In this document: positions 32,938 to 42,300 of the stretch, piece after piece
How the letters are laid out: each line of letters opens with the position of its first letter
Numbering within the stretch: the stretch's first letter is position 1
Origin: SZUA-186 sp039714155
Lineage (GTDB): Bacteria; Pseudomonadota; Gammaproteobacteria; UBA9214
NCBI GenBank assembly: GCA_039714155.1
Contig: JBDLJX010000003.1
Span: 1-63,328, forward strand
Reading direction: 5' to 3'
Length of the DNA stretch: 63,328 nt
Translations under genes and position numbers: made by a program
The notes under the pieces: model-generated
Told to the model about the DNA's origin: nothing
Database searches by the model: none
What the model saw: only the letters and a program-made list of their open reading frames with translations

Positions 32938-34570
32938 TGAAAATCTCCTTGACCGGAACACGAAACGATGCCGGATCCTTCAGGTCTGCAGCCAGCACCT
33001 GCTCGAGCAGGTAACGCGCACGCAGGAACATGGCGCGTGCCAGTGACTTGTCAAGGATAAACCGTGTCGATGTGGCAAACGAGCGCGCCAGCCCCAGGGC
33101 CAGGCGCAGCTCAAAGGTCCTGTCACCGGATTTCCCGGCATAGGCCGCTGCAAAACGGTAGAAATCCTGCGTCAGTATCAGGATACGTTTGCGTAGTGGT
33201 GCGTCGAAAATCTGCAGGCGGTAATTGGACACCATAAAAACCGATACATCCTGTACATAGTCCATGTAACGCGAACGATGCAGGTCAATGAAATTGATTT
33301 TCTTCTCCAGCGGGTCGTAGATGATGTTATCCACATTGAAATCGCCATGGATATAGACTGAAAATGGCGCCCTGATCCCGGCTTCGAGACGATGCGCCTG
33401 CTTCAGCAATGCGCCAAACGAAGCAACGGATTTGCCACAGATACAGCAGCCATCCTGCCGAAACTCCGGATGGATGGTATACACCTCCTCCAGGCGCCTT
33501 GAGAGTTGCCGCATGTAACCGGCGGCAACCGGTTTGCCGGTACGGGTCTCGCGCCATACCTTTCCCAGGGTACGGTTCAGCTGCTTCAGGGTCTGCCTGA
33601 GCAGACGGGTCGGCTCATGCAGTAATATCTGCTCGAATGTCTGTCCGGCCAGATGCTCAATCAATAACGAGGCAGACTGCCCGCGCTTGTGGTAGGAAAG
33701 AATCCTCGGCGCCAGACCCGGGTATATTTCCTGCCAGCTGTTCAGGCCCCTGCGCTCCTCCCGCAACTTGCGCTTCTTGCCGTCCTTGTAGATGGCTACA
33801 TAACCGGTATCTTCCTGGCCCGTTGCGCTGATACCGGAAATGCCGCTGCCTGAACGGGTTTCCGCAATCGGCTCGACCACCAGGTCTGCAGAGTTATTTG
33901 CCGTATCCAGCTGTTCCATTGAGGCACGCAGGGAATGGTAGCGATCAATGTTGATGGGCTGCCCCAGATTGGCGGATATAATGGCTTCGCTGATATTAAG
34001 CATGGCATCCCCCATCTGCTCAATGCCATGGACCAGGAACAGTCCCGCCACCAGGTCTTCCGTATGTTTCTTGCGCTTCAGTCCCGCGGTGTATTTTTTT
34101 ACCAGTTTTTGGCTGGCCTTGTCCAGGCTCGGCTTGATCCGGCCGATCTTGAGGGCCAGCCGGGTGTCATTTCGACGAATCGCAGGTTCAATCCGGTCAA
34201 GTCCCCTGCTGATTCCGCCCAGCATGGTTTTACAGGTGCCGGCGCCAGTGCAACGCCTGTTTTGCAGCTGATCCAGTTGCTGGATACATTCACGGCACAA
34301 GCCGGTGATACGTTCCAGGTCTGTCGCAATGGATTCAATGGCCCGCAGTGAAGCAATATCTGTACCTGATTCGCCGGCCTTGATGACCTGGTGGTGGCAG
34401 CTGTCGTGTATCCGCAGCATGAGATTATAGGCATAGCCGCTGCGGTCAAGAATACGCCGGGCAACGCTTGCCGAGGGGGTATCAAGATAGGCCTGTAGAT
34501 TGGAGACCTGGGACCCGACCTCGGCAATCAGGAAGCGGAGATTGTTGCGTATATTCTTCGAAATTCTCAT
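32930..34570 (-). CDS. PhoU-like domain fused to an aminoglycoside-phosphotransferase-like kinase
   Basis: A 546-residue fusion. The first 220 residues are helical and PhoU-like (DIASLRAIESIATDLERITG; LVHGIEQMGDAMLNISEAII). Residues about 255-510 are a small-molecule kinase of the APH/choline-kinase fold with the catalytic loop HGDFNVDN (about 408-415) and metal-binding Asp near 429 in INFIDLHRS. Catalytic residues are intact. A PhoU sensor driving a kinase would tie small-molecule phosphorylation to phosphate status. It overlaps the Nudix gene by one base (TAATG), and its stop overlaps the ATP-grasp start. Confidence 0.8.
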   Translation of the reverse strand: MRISKNIRNNLRFLIAEVGSQVSNLQAYLDTPSASVARRILDRSGYAYNLMLRIHDSCHHQVIKAGESGTDIASLRAIESIATDLERITGLCRECIQQLDQLQNRRCTGAGTCKTMLGGISRGLDRIEPAIRRNDTRLALKIGRIKPSLDKASQKLVKKYTAGLKRKKHTEDLVAGLFLVHGIEQMGDAMLNISEAIISANLGQPINIDRYHSLRASMEQLDTANNSADLVVEPIAETRSGSGISGISATGQEDTGYVAIYKDGKKRKLREERRGLNSWQEIYPGLAPRILSYHKRGQSASLLIEHLAGQTFEQILLHEPTRLLRQTLKQLNRTLGKVWRETRTGKPVAAGYMRQLSRRLEEVYTIHPEFRQDGCCICGKSVASFGALLKQAHRLEAGIRAPFSVYIHGDFNVDNIIYDPLEKKINFIDLHRSRYMDYVQDVSVFMVSNYRLQIFDAPLRKRILILTQDFYRFAAAYAGKSGDRTFELRLALGLARSFATSTRFILDKSLARAMFLRARYLLEQVLAADLKDPASFRVPVKEIFIG

Positions 34571-35043
34571 TACCAGTCGATGGTCCCCAGATAGACGGTG
34601 CCTGTGCCCTCGCTGGAATCCGCCAGGTACGGGGCCAGTGACCTCGGGTAAAGCGGCATGCCCGCAAGCTCGTCCAGCCTCGCCCAGACTACCTCTACCT
34701 GGTGCTTGTCCGGGTGGTGGCCGTTTATGGGCGCATAGTCATCAGGAACCGTGCACGCGAACAGAAACTCGACCAGGTGACGTGTGCCCCCGGGCGGTGT
34801 GTCCCGCGGCTTGAAACAGTCTGCCACGCAGACAAGTTCGCGGATTTCCACCCGGGTGCCGATTTCCTCCATGCATTCACGGTGCAGCGCCTGTTCCAGG
34901 GTCTCCCCGGGATCCTGGCCACCTCCCGGTAATGCAAACCGCTCACCCTCTTCATAGCCATCCTTGCGCAGCAGCAGGATGTGATTGTCCTGCAGAATCA
35001 GTGCGCGGGCAGCATTGCGTATCGGTGGGATAATCGATTCCAT
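34570..35043 (-). CDS. Nudix hydrolase
   Basis: A 157-residue Nudix protein. The box GQDPGETLEQALHRECMEEI (about 43-62, GX5EX7REXXEE) is complete, and FALPGGG precedes it, so it hydrolyses a nucleoside diphosphate linked to some other moiety. It is the first gene of the minus-strand GAK operon. The intergenic region upstream (35044-35194) separates it from the divergent CofD-like gene and should hold both promoters. Confidence 0.85.
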   Translation of the reverse strand: MESIIPPIRNAARALILQDNHILLLRKDGYEEGERFALPGGGQDPGETLEQALHRECMEEIGTRVEIRELVCVADCFKPRDTPPGGTRHLVEFLFACTVPDDYAPINGHHPDKHQVEVVWARLDELAGMPLYPRSLAPYLADSSEGTGTVYLGTIDW

Positions 35044-35194
35044 TGGTCCACTGAAGTGGTTATTTTATTGCAATACCCAATCATACCAGTCAAATACCCG
35101 TATTATTGATAATAACCTGTGTAAACCAGCTTCACCCGGGAGCCTGTATCAAACAGGTCCACAAACGATCCTGAATGACTAAACGGACCTGACT

Positions 35195-36397
35195 GTGCCA
35201 GCACATAACCCCCTCAGAATCACCCGTACTGTACGAATACCTGACCGGGTGCGACTCAGTCGCTATCTGAAAACACCCGAACTGGGACCACGCATTTTGT
35301 TTTTCAGTGGCGGCACGGCCCTCACCGCTACGAGCCGTGTTTTAAAGCGCTACACGCACAACTCCATACACCTGGTCACCCCCTTTGATTCCGGTGGCAG
35401 CTCGGCAAAGCTGCGACAGGCCTTCTCCATGCCATCGATTGGCGACCTCCGCAGCCGGCTGGTAGCCCTCGCAGATGAAAACATTACCGGCCATCCGGAG
35501 GTTTACCAGTTATTCACCTATCGCTTTCCCGCCGATCAACCGGCCCGTGACCTGTTGGCCAGGCTCGACCTGATGAGCAGGGGCAAGGAACCGCTGGTGG
35601 CAGCCATCTCCAACCCCATGCGCCGTCTCATCCGCAACCAGCTGGGTTATTTCCGCAAGGCGATGCCGGATGATTTCGATCTGCGTGGCGCCAGCACCGG
35701 CAACCTGATTCTTGCCGGTGGCTACCTGAATAACCACAAGCATCTGGACCCGATCATTTTCCTGTTCTCGAAGCTGGTCAATGTACTGGGCACGGTACGC
35801 ACCGTGGTCAATGATAATCTGCACCTGGCGGCAGAGCTGGAGGATGGCAGTTACGTGACCGGCCAGCATCGGCTGACCGGCAAGGAAGTCGCACCATTGG
35901 GGTCCCCCGTCAGCCGGCTGTTCCTGTCCAGTCATCCCGACAAGCCCGTAGCCGCGAAAGCGGAAATGCGCAAAAAGAACCGCAGACTGATCCAGCAGGC
36001 AGAGCTCATCTGCTACCCTCCCGGCAGTTTCTATACGAGCCTGATAGCCAACCTGCTGCCGACAGGAGTTGGTTCAGCCATCGCCGGAACCGATTGCCCG
36101 AAAGTCTACATTCCCAACCTCGGGCAGGACCCGGAACAAATCGGTATGACCCTGGACAGTTCCGTACGGACCCTGCTCGATTACCTGCGTGCCGATAACA
36201 CGGACAAGTGTCCCAACGGGAAACTGCTGAATTTTGTGCTTATTGACAGCAAGCGGGGCAAATACCAATCATCACTGTCAACCCCGCTGATGCAGGAAGC
36301 GGCTATCCGGATCATCGATACCCGGCTGATCAGCAAACACAGTGCGCCTTATTATGATGCTGAACTGCTGGCTTCGGCCCTGCTGTCCCTGACATAG
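35195..36397 (+). CDS. CofD-like protein of the GAK system
   Basis: A 400-residue protein. CofD transfers phospholactate from LPPG to make coenzyme F420; this branch has no known F420 link. The core has ILFFSGGTALTATSRVLKRY (about 34-53), then HLVTPFDSGGSSAKLRQAF and RGASTGNLILAGGYLNNH, the typical CofD nucleotide/phosphate loops. GTG at 35195 is the start. It is divergent from the GAK operon, so the two arms may share control. Confidence 0.85.
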   Translation: MPAHNPLRITRTVRIPDRVRLSRYLKTPELGPRILFFSGGTALTATSRVLKRYTHNSIHLVTPFDSGGSSAKLRQAFSMPSIGDLRSRLVALADENITGHPEVYQLFTYRFPADQPARDLLARLDLMSRGKEPLVAAISNPMRRLIRNQLGYFRKAMPDDFDLRGASTGNLILAGGYLNNHKHLDPIIFLFSKLVNVLGTVRTVVNDNLHLAAELEDGSYVTGQHRLTGKEVAPLGSPVSRLFLSSHPDKPVAAKAEMRKKNRRLIQQAELICYPPGSFYTSLIANLLPTGVGSAIAGTDCPKVYIPNLGQDPEQIGMTLDSSVRTLLDYLRADNTDKCPNGKLLNFVLIDSKRGKYQSSLSTPLMQEAAIRIIDTRLISKHSAPYYDAELLASALLSLT

Positions 36398-36466
36398 GGG
36401 GTTGCGCTGATTGGTGGCAAGAACCTGCCCGGTTTCCAGGCAAGACATTTACAATACGAAATTGCC

Positions 36467-36632
36467 CTAGCCCGCACTTCTCACCGCGGGGCGAGATGAT
36501 CGCGCAGAGATTTGGATTCACAGCGCATTTTCTGAAGGAGCGGAATACGGACTGTATTTCCGACTGAAGAAAATCCGCTGTGGATTCAAAGATCAAGTGA
36601 GGGCTCGTCATCGTGGTGAGAAATGCGGGCTG
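36467..36632. mobile_element. TTCTCACC palindrome carrying a nested hairpin insert
   Basis: CTAGCCCGCACTTCTCACCG begins the element and GTGGTGAGAAATGCGGGCT ends it, as in the 61-bp copy in csrA. Between the halves lies about 105 bases with its own hairpin (TTTGGATTCACAGCG...CGCTGTGGATTCAAA). The junction ATGATCGCGCAGAGATTTG is shared with the truncated copy at 3936-3979. Confidence 0.75.
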
Positions 36633-36653
36633 AGTCCGATTCCGGGAGCGGGA

Positions 36654-37958
36654 ATGATGAGTATCTGGTCACAGGCCAAAGATCTGGCAGCACAAACGCC
36701 CGGCGATCGGAATCGATATGTCGATTTTCTTCGTGCCGTGTCAATCCTGGCGGTAATCACCGGCCATTGGCTGATTGCTGCTCTTTATTACCATGACGGA
36801 TCGCTAACCCCGGGTGATCTGCTCGTAATTCAACCCGATACGCAGTGGTTGACCTGGCTGTTCCAGGTTATGCCGATATTCTTCATCGTCGGTGGTTATG
36901 CCAATGCCGTCTCGCTGGAAAGCGCACGCCGACGCGAGATTGGTTATGCGGGTTGGCTGGCAGCGCGCCTTAATCGCCTCGTTACACCGCTGCTTGTCTT
37001 GTTGCTGGGTTGGGCGTTACTCGCGGCAATATTGTATTTCTCGGGCGTCAGTGGCGATGTTACCCGGCTCGCATCCCGGGCTGCTCTGATCCCAACCTGG
37101 TTTCTTGCGATCTATATCATGGTAGTCGTACTTGCCCCGGCAACCTACATCGCGTGGCGGCGTTGGGGTTTTGCCTCGTTTTGGGCGCTTGCGGCAGTCG
37201 GCGCCCTCGTCGATATCGCCTTTTTCGCGGCTGATCTTCAATGGCTGGGCTGGAGTAATTACTTCTGGATCTGGCTCTCCGTTCACCATCTTGGATATGC
37301 CTGGCGGGATGGCCGCATGGGTAGCCCGGCGCGGCTGTTGACTTACTCAGCGCTCGGCTTGTTGGCGCTGGGGTTGCTGGTTTTCAAAGGGCCGTATCCT
37401 TTTGCGATGGTGGGATCACCGGACGATGGCTTAAGCAACTCACTCCCGCCGAAAATTACGTTACTGATGCTCGGCATTTCCCAGTTCGGTTTGCTCCTGG
37501 CAATTGAAGGTCCGATGCGACGCATGTTGTCCGGCATTCGTGTTTGGGCTGCAACGGTATTGATCAATAGCATGATCATGACCCTCTATCTCTGGCACCT
37601 GACCGTAATGGTGATCATCGTTGCACTGGCTTACCTGGCAGGGGGTCTGGGGCTGGGACTGGAACCGGGGAGTGCCGACTGGTGGGTCACTCGACCGATA
37701 TGGATAGCCGTTCTTTATGCCGCGTTATTGCCGGTAACCTTGCTGTTCTCGCCGTTCGAAAGACGTGCGCGCGCCGCTGACGCAGCAGTTCCGGCAACAG
37801 CGAGGCTGGTCGGTGGCGCCGCGCTTCTTTGCCTTGGCGTTGCGCTACTCGCCCTTTTTGGATTCGGAAGTGCTCCGTTGCCGAGGCTTGATATTGCTGC
37901 ATTCCTGATGGTAGTTGCAGGAGCTGCAATCAGTGGTTTACTGCCCGGGTTCAAATAA
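36654..37958 (+). CDS. Integral-membrane acyltransferase (Acyl_transf_3-like)
   Basis: A 434-residue protein with about ten membrane helices. The family N-terminus RYVDFLRAVSILAVITGHWL (about 22-41) holds the conserved His, and MPIFFIVGGYANA follows. Such proteins acylate surface sugars or lipids; the target is unknown. GGGAGCGGGA before ATG-ATG at 36654-36659 gives the start. It is bounded by the repeat ending at 36632 and one at 38057, and has no phosphate-related motif, so it may be an insertion into the island. Confidence 0.8.
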   Translation: MMSIWSQAKDLAAQTPGDRNRYVDFLRAVSILAVITGHWLIAALYYHDGSLTPGDLLVIQPDTQWLTWLFQVMPIFFIVGGYANAVSLESARRREIGYAGWLAARLNRLVTPLLVLLLGWALLAAILYFSGVSGDVTRLASRAALIPTWFLAIYIMVVVLAPATYIAWRRWGFASFWALAAVGALVDIAFFAADLQWLGWSNYFWIWLSVHHLGYAWRDGRMGSPARLLTYSALGLLALGLLVFKGPYPFAMVGSPDDGLSNSLPPKITLLMLGISQFGLLLAIEGPMRRMLSGIRVWAATVLINSMIMTLYLWHLTVMVIIVALAYLAGGLGLGLEPGSADWWVTRPIWIAVLYAALLPVTLLFSPFERRARAADAAVPATARLVGGAALLCLGVALLALFGFGSAPLPRLDIAAFLMVVAGAAISGLLPGFK

Positions 37959-38056
37959 GATCTGAAGATCGGGGCATTTCCGACAGTTGTGTGAGCCGAT
38001 TACAGGATCGGCCGGCTTGCGTATATAGTTGCCCGAACCTAACCCGAAAAATTCAT

Positions 38057-38205
38057 AAATCATGCGCAATCTCGCTTGTCTCTTGACTCCACAAGGAATA
38101 TTTCCTCGGTCGGCCGTAATCACCGATACGCCACTCCCTCGAAAATTTCCTTGTGAAACCAATATCCTGCGCGATCTTTGCGCAGATTTATGAAATTTCC
38201 GGGCT
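38057..38205. mobile_element. 149-bp palindromic element, copy 1
   Basis: Reverse-complement of the copy at 60412-60560, about nine bases in ten identical over the whole length. CCACAAGGAATATTTCC and GGAAATTTTCGAGGG-type arms surround the centre, so it can fold into a hairpin. It lies directly upstream of apaH. Confidence 0.8.
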
Positions 38206-38293
38206 AAAGAGGGGAAACGCCGGAGTGCACGACAAAACCGACAGGTCGAACACAAACCTCGATCCACCGAATCGGGGAGGGTCGGGCCAGGGT

Positions 38294-39178
38294 GTGTCGT
38301 CCACCTACGCCATCGGCGACGTCCAGGGCTGCTTCGATGACCTGCTGAGGCTCCTGGAGAAGCTTGACTTCGATCCGGACGTCGACCGTCTCTGGTTTAC
38401 CGGAGATCTCGTCAACAAGGGACCCAACTCACTGGAGTTGTTGCGCTTCGTGCGCGGCCTCGGCAACGCCGCCATCAGCGTACTCGGCAACCACGACCTG
38501 CACCTCCTGGCCGTGGCCGCCGGGGCGGTCAAGATCCGCAAGAAGGACACTATCGCCGAGATCCTCGACGCCCCCGACTGCGAGGAGTTCCTGTTCTGGC
38601 TGCGCCACCAACCGGTCCTGCACCACAGCGAGACCCTCGGTTTCACCATGGTCCATGCCGGGCTCCCTCCCCAGTGGGATCTGGATAAAGCCCGGCAATG
38701 CGCCCGCGAGCTGGAGACCGTGCTGCAGAATTCCGGTTACGAGGACCTGTTCCTGCACCTTCCGGGAGACGGACCGCTGCGCTGGCGGGAAGATCTGGAC
38801 GGCTGGGGGCGCCTTCGTTTCATCACCAACTGCTTCACCCAGCTGCGCTGGTGCGACCTCAGCGGCCGCATCGATCTGCCGGGGAAAAGACGAACGGCCC
38901 CGGCGAAGAAAAAACGCTCGCGGCCCTGGTTTGAGATCCCGCACCGTGCCAGCAAACCGCTGTGGATTCTTTTCGGACACTGGGCGAAGCTCGTAGTCGC
39001 CCCGCCGGCCAGAGGGGCCGCGGGTGTGGTCCCCCTGGACACCGGCTGTGCCAACGGCGGCCGGTTCACCGCGTTTCGACTCGAAGACTGGCGCCACTTC
39101 AAGCTAAAGTGCAAGAACAAGGCCGTGCCCTGGAGAAGTCTCGCGACGTCCGACCGTGACGCCCAGGAAGACCCATGA
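38294..39178 (+). CDS. apaH: Bis(5'-nucleosyl)-tetraphosphatase, symmetrical (ApaH)
   Basis: About 294 residues, slightly longer than usual ApaH. ApaH splits Ap4A to two ADP. YAIGDVQGCFDDLLRLLEKL, WFTGDLVNKGPNSLELL, SVLGNHDLHLLA, MVHAGLPPQWD and LDTGCANGGR are all present; these are the metal-binding and substrate motifs. The GTG at 38294 gives the canonical N-terminus; a GTG at 38225 would add 23 residues. The third codon positions are almost all G or C, visibly richer than in the neighbouring acyltransferase, so recent transfer is possible. It follows the 149-bp repeat. Confidence 0.92.
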   Translation: MSSTYAIGDVQGCFDDLLRLLEKLDFDPDVDRLWFTGDLVNKGPNSLELLRFVRGLGNAAISVLGNHDLHLLAVAAGAVKIRKKDTIAEILDAPDCEEFLFWLRHQPVLHHSETLGFTMVHAGLPPQWDLDKARQCARELETVLQNSGYEDLFLHLPGDGPLRWREDLDGWGRLRFITNCFTQLRWCDLSGRIDLPGKRRTAPAKKKRSRPWFEIPHRASKPLWILFGHWAKLVVAPPARGAAGVVPLDTGCANGGRFTAFRLEDWRHFKLKCKNKAVPWRSLATSDRDAQEDP

Positions 39179-39272
39179 GGCGTTTAGCAACCAAACCAGA
39201 GCCTCCCGTTATATACAGAAAACCCACAAGCAGGACCCGCGCCTCGCGGGGAATACTTACCATTCCCCAAGG

Positions 39273-40526
39273 TTACGTTTCCTCACTGGCCGGAACACCG
39301 GCAGGATGTCGTATATTGACCTGGTCAATACTGCGGTCTGATGCCCTGACAATCCTGACTTCCAGATTGTCGATTGTGAATATTTCATCCTCACACGGAA
39401 TATATTCCGTATGGTTCAGGATCCACAGGCTTACTGTATCGGTTGGTTTGCCGGGAAGATCCACATCAAAGAACTCTTCCACCACCCGTAGTTCAGCCGA
39501 GCCTTCCACAATAATCTCATTCCTGGAAACACTGTCGACATCGAGTGGTGCAACATCACTTTCATCATAGATTTCGCCGACCAGCTCCTCGAGCAGGTCT
39601 TCGAGTGTCGCGATTCCCCGCACATCACCGTATTCATCCACGACGATTGAGAAAAGGCGGTTACGCCGTCTTAACGTGGCAAACAGATCATCGATGGCCT
39701 GGTACTGCGACACAAACAGCGGCTCGTGGGCAATATTGCCCAGCCGTTCTTCCATCTGGCCGTTCGCGGAAGCCCTGAGCAGATCCCTCAGGTACAGCAC
39801 CTTCGTAAAGTTATCGTTTTGTCCTTCAAACAAAGGTATCCGCGAGTACCGCTCCTGTGAGACCACCGGCAGCGCCTCGGCAACCGTAAGGGTGGCATCC
39901 AGGGAAAATATCCGGCCCTTGGGCGTCATGACATCCCTGACTTTCAGGTCATTGAAGGCAAATACCCGCTCGATAATTTCCCTTTCATCATGTTCGATGG
40001 CGCCTTCCTCGACACCGTATCCCAGCATACCGATGAGTTCCAACTCGGTAACCGTTGGATCGCTCTTGCCACCCGTCAGGCGATGTACCCAGTTGGTAAA
40101 GTGGCCAAAGAACCAGACCAGCGGATAGATCAGGCGCATGAATAGCAGCAACGGGTAAGAGATGAACAGTGAAATGCGCTCGGAATAACGTGTTGCCAGA
40201 CTCTTGGGGGTAATTTCACCAAATACCAGAATAAACAGGGTAAGCACACCAACGGCAATACCGGGTCCGGCACTGCCAAATTCCCGTATTGCAACGACCG
40301 TCGCCAGTGCCGAAGCCGCAATATTGACCAGGTTGTTCCCTATCAGGATTGTCGTCAGCATTCGCGAAGGGTCTTTCTTGAGCTGGTACAGCGCCTTTGC
40401 GCCGGCACGGTCTTCCTTGACAAGGGCCTCCGCCCGCGCCATCGACAATGCTACCAGGGCCGTCTCCGAACCGGAAAAAATACCGGAGAAAACCAGCAAG
40501 ACCAGCAGAATACCAATCTCAATCAT
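39273..40526 (-). CDS. CNNM/CorC-type membrane protein with CBS domains
   Basis: A 417-residue protein. The N-terminal transmembrane (DUF21/CNNM) domain spans about 1-150, with SGIFSGSETALVALSMAR near its start. Two CBS domains (RDVMTPKGRIFSLDATLTVA and LFSIVVDEYGDVRGIATLED) follow, then a CorC/HlyC C-terminal domain. The family moves or senses Mg2+ and other cations. Monocistronic between apaH and the CHAD gene. Polyphosphate binds Mg2+, so the location may not be accidental. Confidence 0.9.
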   Translation of the reverse strand: MIEIGILLVLLVFSGIFSGSETALVALSMARAEALVKEDRAGAKALYQLKKDPSRMLTTILIGNNLVNIAASALATVVAIREFGSAGPGIAVGVLTLFILVFGEITPKSLATRYSERISLFISYPLLLFMRLIYPLVWFFGHFTNWVHRLTGGKSDPTVTELELIGMLGYGVEEGAIEHDEREIIERVFAFNDLKVRDVMTPKGRIFSLDATLTVAEALPVVSQERYSRIPLFEGQNDNFTKVLYLRDLLRASANGQMEERLGNIAHEPLFVSQYQAIDDLFATLRRRNRLFSIVVDEYGDVRGIATLEDLLEELVGEIYDESDVAPLDVDSVSRNEIIVEGSAELRVVEEFFDVDLPGKPTDTVSLWILNHTEYIPCEDEIFTIDNLEVRIVRASDRSIDQVNIRHPAGVPASEET

Positions 40527-40736
40527 TCATTCTTACCTGAAACAACCCCAACACCCGCAATGGCTGCATGAGGCGGTTTGCATTGCATGATTGGGAGTTT
40601 TAGTGACAGAATAGACTATATAACAAATACGGTTTCCGAATTACCATGCATACTTGTCATATTCAGGCACCTGTCTGAGTAATCAGTCTGGCGCAGACAC
40701 GATTATCACCGGAGAGCAACCCGGACAATACAACAA

Positions 40737-42284
40737 ATGCGTATCGAATTTATCATTCCCGAAGATCTGGACTACGAAGACCTGCAGTCAACGCTTCGGA
40801 AAAACACCCGGATGCTCCCGGAACCGGTACGGACAATCTACAGGACGTACTACGACAGTTTTGACTGGCGCCTGTATCAGAACGATTCCCTGCTTGAAGA
40901 CACCCGTGACGGCAATGAACACACACTGGTGTGGCAGACCCTGAAGGGCGAATACCGCTGCCCCCGGTTAAAGCTGCATGCAGCACCCCGGTTTGCCAGA
41001 GACCTGCCACATGGACCGTTTCGCAACAGCCTGGAACCGGTGCTTGAAATGCGCGAACTCATCCCGAAAGTCAGGATCCGTTCCCGGATCAATAGCCTGC
41101 GCATCCTGAACAGGGACGAAAAAACCGTGGCCTGGCTGACAGTCGAGGAAAACACCCTGCTGCGGCAGAAAGGGACACGCTCCGGAAAACTTGATAAGCG
41201 GGCTGTAGTGATTCCGGTCAGGGGCTACCCGAAACCCGGCAAGGCGCTGGCAAGACGCCTTCAGGAGCAGGGTCTGACCCCCGCGCAGGATGACCTCATG
41301 CTGGCGGCCCTGTCCACTACCGGTGCAATACCGGCCAGCTATTCTTCCAAGCTGGACCTGAAGCTGGATCCCGCCATGCGTGCAGACAGGACAACCAAGG
41401 TCATCCTGCACCGGCTCCTCGATATCATGTTACAAAACGAGGCTGGCACCCGCACGGGTACGGATACCGAATTCCTGCATGATTTCCGTGTCGCAATCCG
41501 CCGCACCCGTTCGGCCCTCACCCAGATCAAGGCGGTATTTCCGAAACGCATCGTTGACCGTTATAAAACCGAATTTGCCTGGCTCGGCGGGGTAACCAGC
41601 CCCAGCCGTGACCTGGATGTGTATTTACTGAATTTTGATGAATACCGTGACAGCCTGTCAGCCGCCATGCAGGCCGATATCGAACCACTGCGTGATTTTC
41701 TCATCAGGCACCAGAAGACTGAACACAGGACCCTGGTCAAGGCACTGGATTCGGCGCGCTACCGCCGGCTGATCAGGAACTGGCGTCTGTTTCTGGACCA
41801 GCCGGTCAACGAACGCTCGACACTGAAAAATGCAGGCCGGCCCGTCATTGAGGTTGCCTGCGAACGGATCTGGCGTGTCTACCGGTGCGCCATCCGGGAG
41901 GGTAATGCGATCAATGCAGAGTCGCCCGCGGATGCCCTGCATGAACTGCGCAAGACCTGCAAGAAACTGCGATATCTCATGGAGTTCTTCCAGAGCCTGT
42001 ATACGACCGGTAATATCAAGGAGTTAATCCGGGTACTCAAGACACTGCAGGACAACCTGGGTAATTTTCAGGATTACGAGGTACAGGTCACCACATTGAA
42101 AAAATTCAGCCACCAGATGGTTGCCGAAGGTACAGTCCCTCCTGATACGCTGCTCGCCATGGGTATGCTTATCGACGGCCTGGAACGGCGCCAGCATCAG
42201 GCGCGGGAAGAATTTGCCGGCCGGTTCGCGAATTTCTACCTGCAGGAAAATCAGGACCGGTTCCGGAAACTGTTCGCATATTAA
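40737..42284 (+). CDS. CHAD-domain protein (polyphosphate-binding type)
   Basis: A 515-residue protein. Residues about 1-200 form a divergent N-terminal part with features of the CYTH type, though its catalytic motif is not obvious. The CHAD domain spans about 220-505: EFLHDFRVAIRRTRSALTQI and ALHELRKTCKKLRYLMEFFQ carry the conserved His and basic residues that bind inorganic polyphosphate. It should be cytosolic and may sit on polyphosphate granules. The ParA-like gene follows 16 bases later. Confidence 0.87.
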   Translation: MRIEFIIPEDLDYEDLQSTLRKNTRMLPEPVRTIYRTYYDSFDWRLYQNDSLLEDTRDGNEHTLVWQTLKGEYRCPRLKLHAAPRFARDLPHGPFRNSLEPVLEMRELIPKVRIRSRINSLRILNRDEKTVAWLTVEENTLLRQKGTRSGKLDKRAVVIPVRGYPKPGKALARRLQEQGLTPAQDDLMLAALSTTGAIPASYSSKLDLKLDPAMRADRTTKVILHRLLDIMLQNEAGTRTGTDTEFLHDFRVAIRRTRSALTQIKAVFPKRIVDRYKTEFAWLGGVTSPSRDLDVYLLNFDEYRDSLSAAMQADIEPLRDFLIRHQKTEHRTLVKALDSARYRRLIRNWRLFLDQPVNERSTLKNAGRPVIEVACERIWRVYRCAIREGNAINAESPADALHELRKTCKKLRYLMEFFQSLYTTGNIKELIRVLKTLQDNLGNFQDYEVQVTTLKKFSHQMVAEGTVPPDTLLAMGMLIDGLERRQHQAREEFAGRFANFYLQENQDRFRKLFAY

Positions 42285-42300
42285 CCAGGGAACCCCCAGT

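Noticed and set aside
35195..36397. Coenzyme F420 synthesis
   Set aside because: Only a CofD-like protein is present; no other F420 genes are in the window, and the context is that of GAK.
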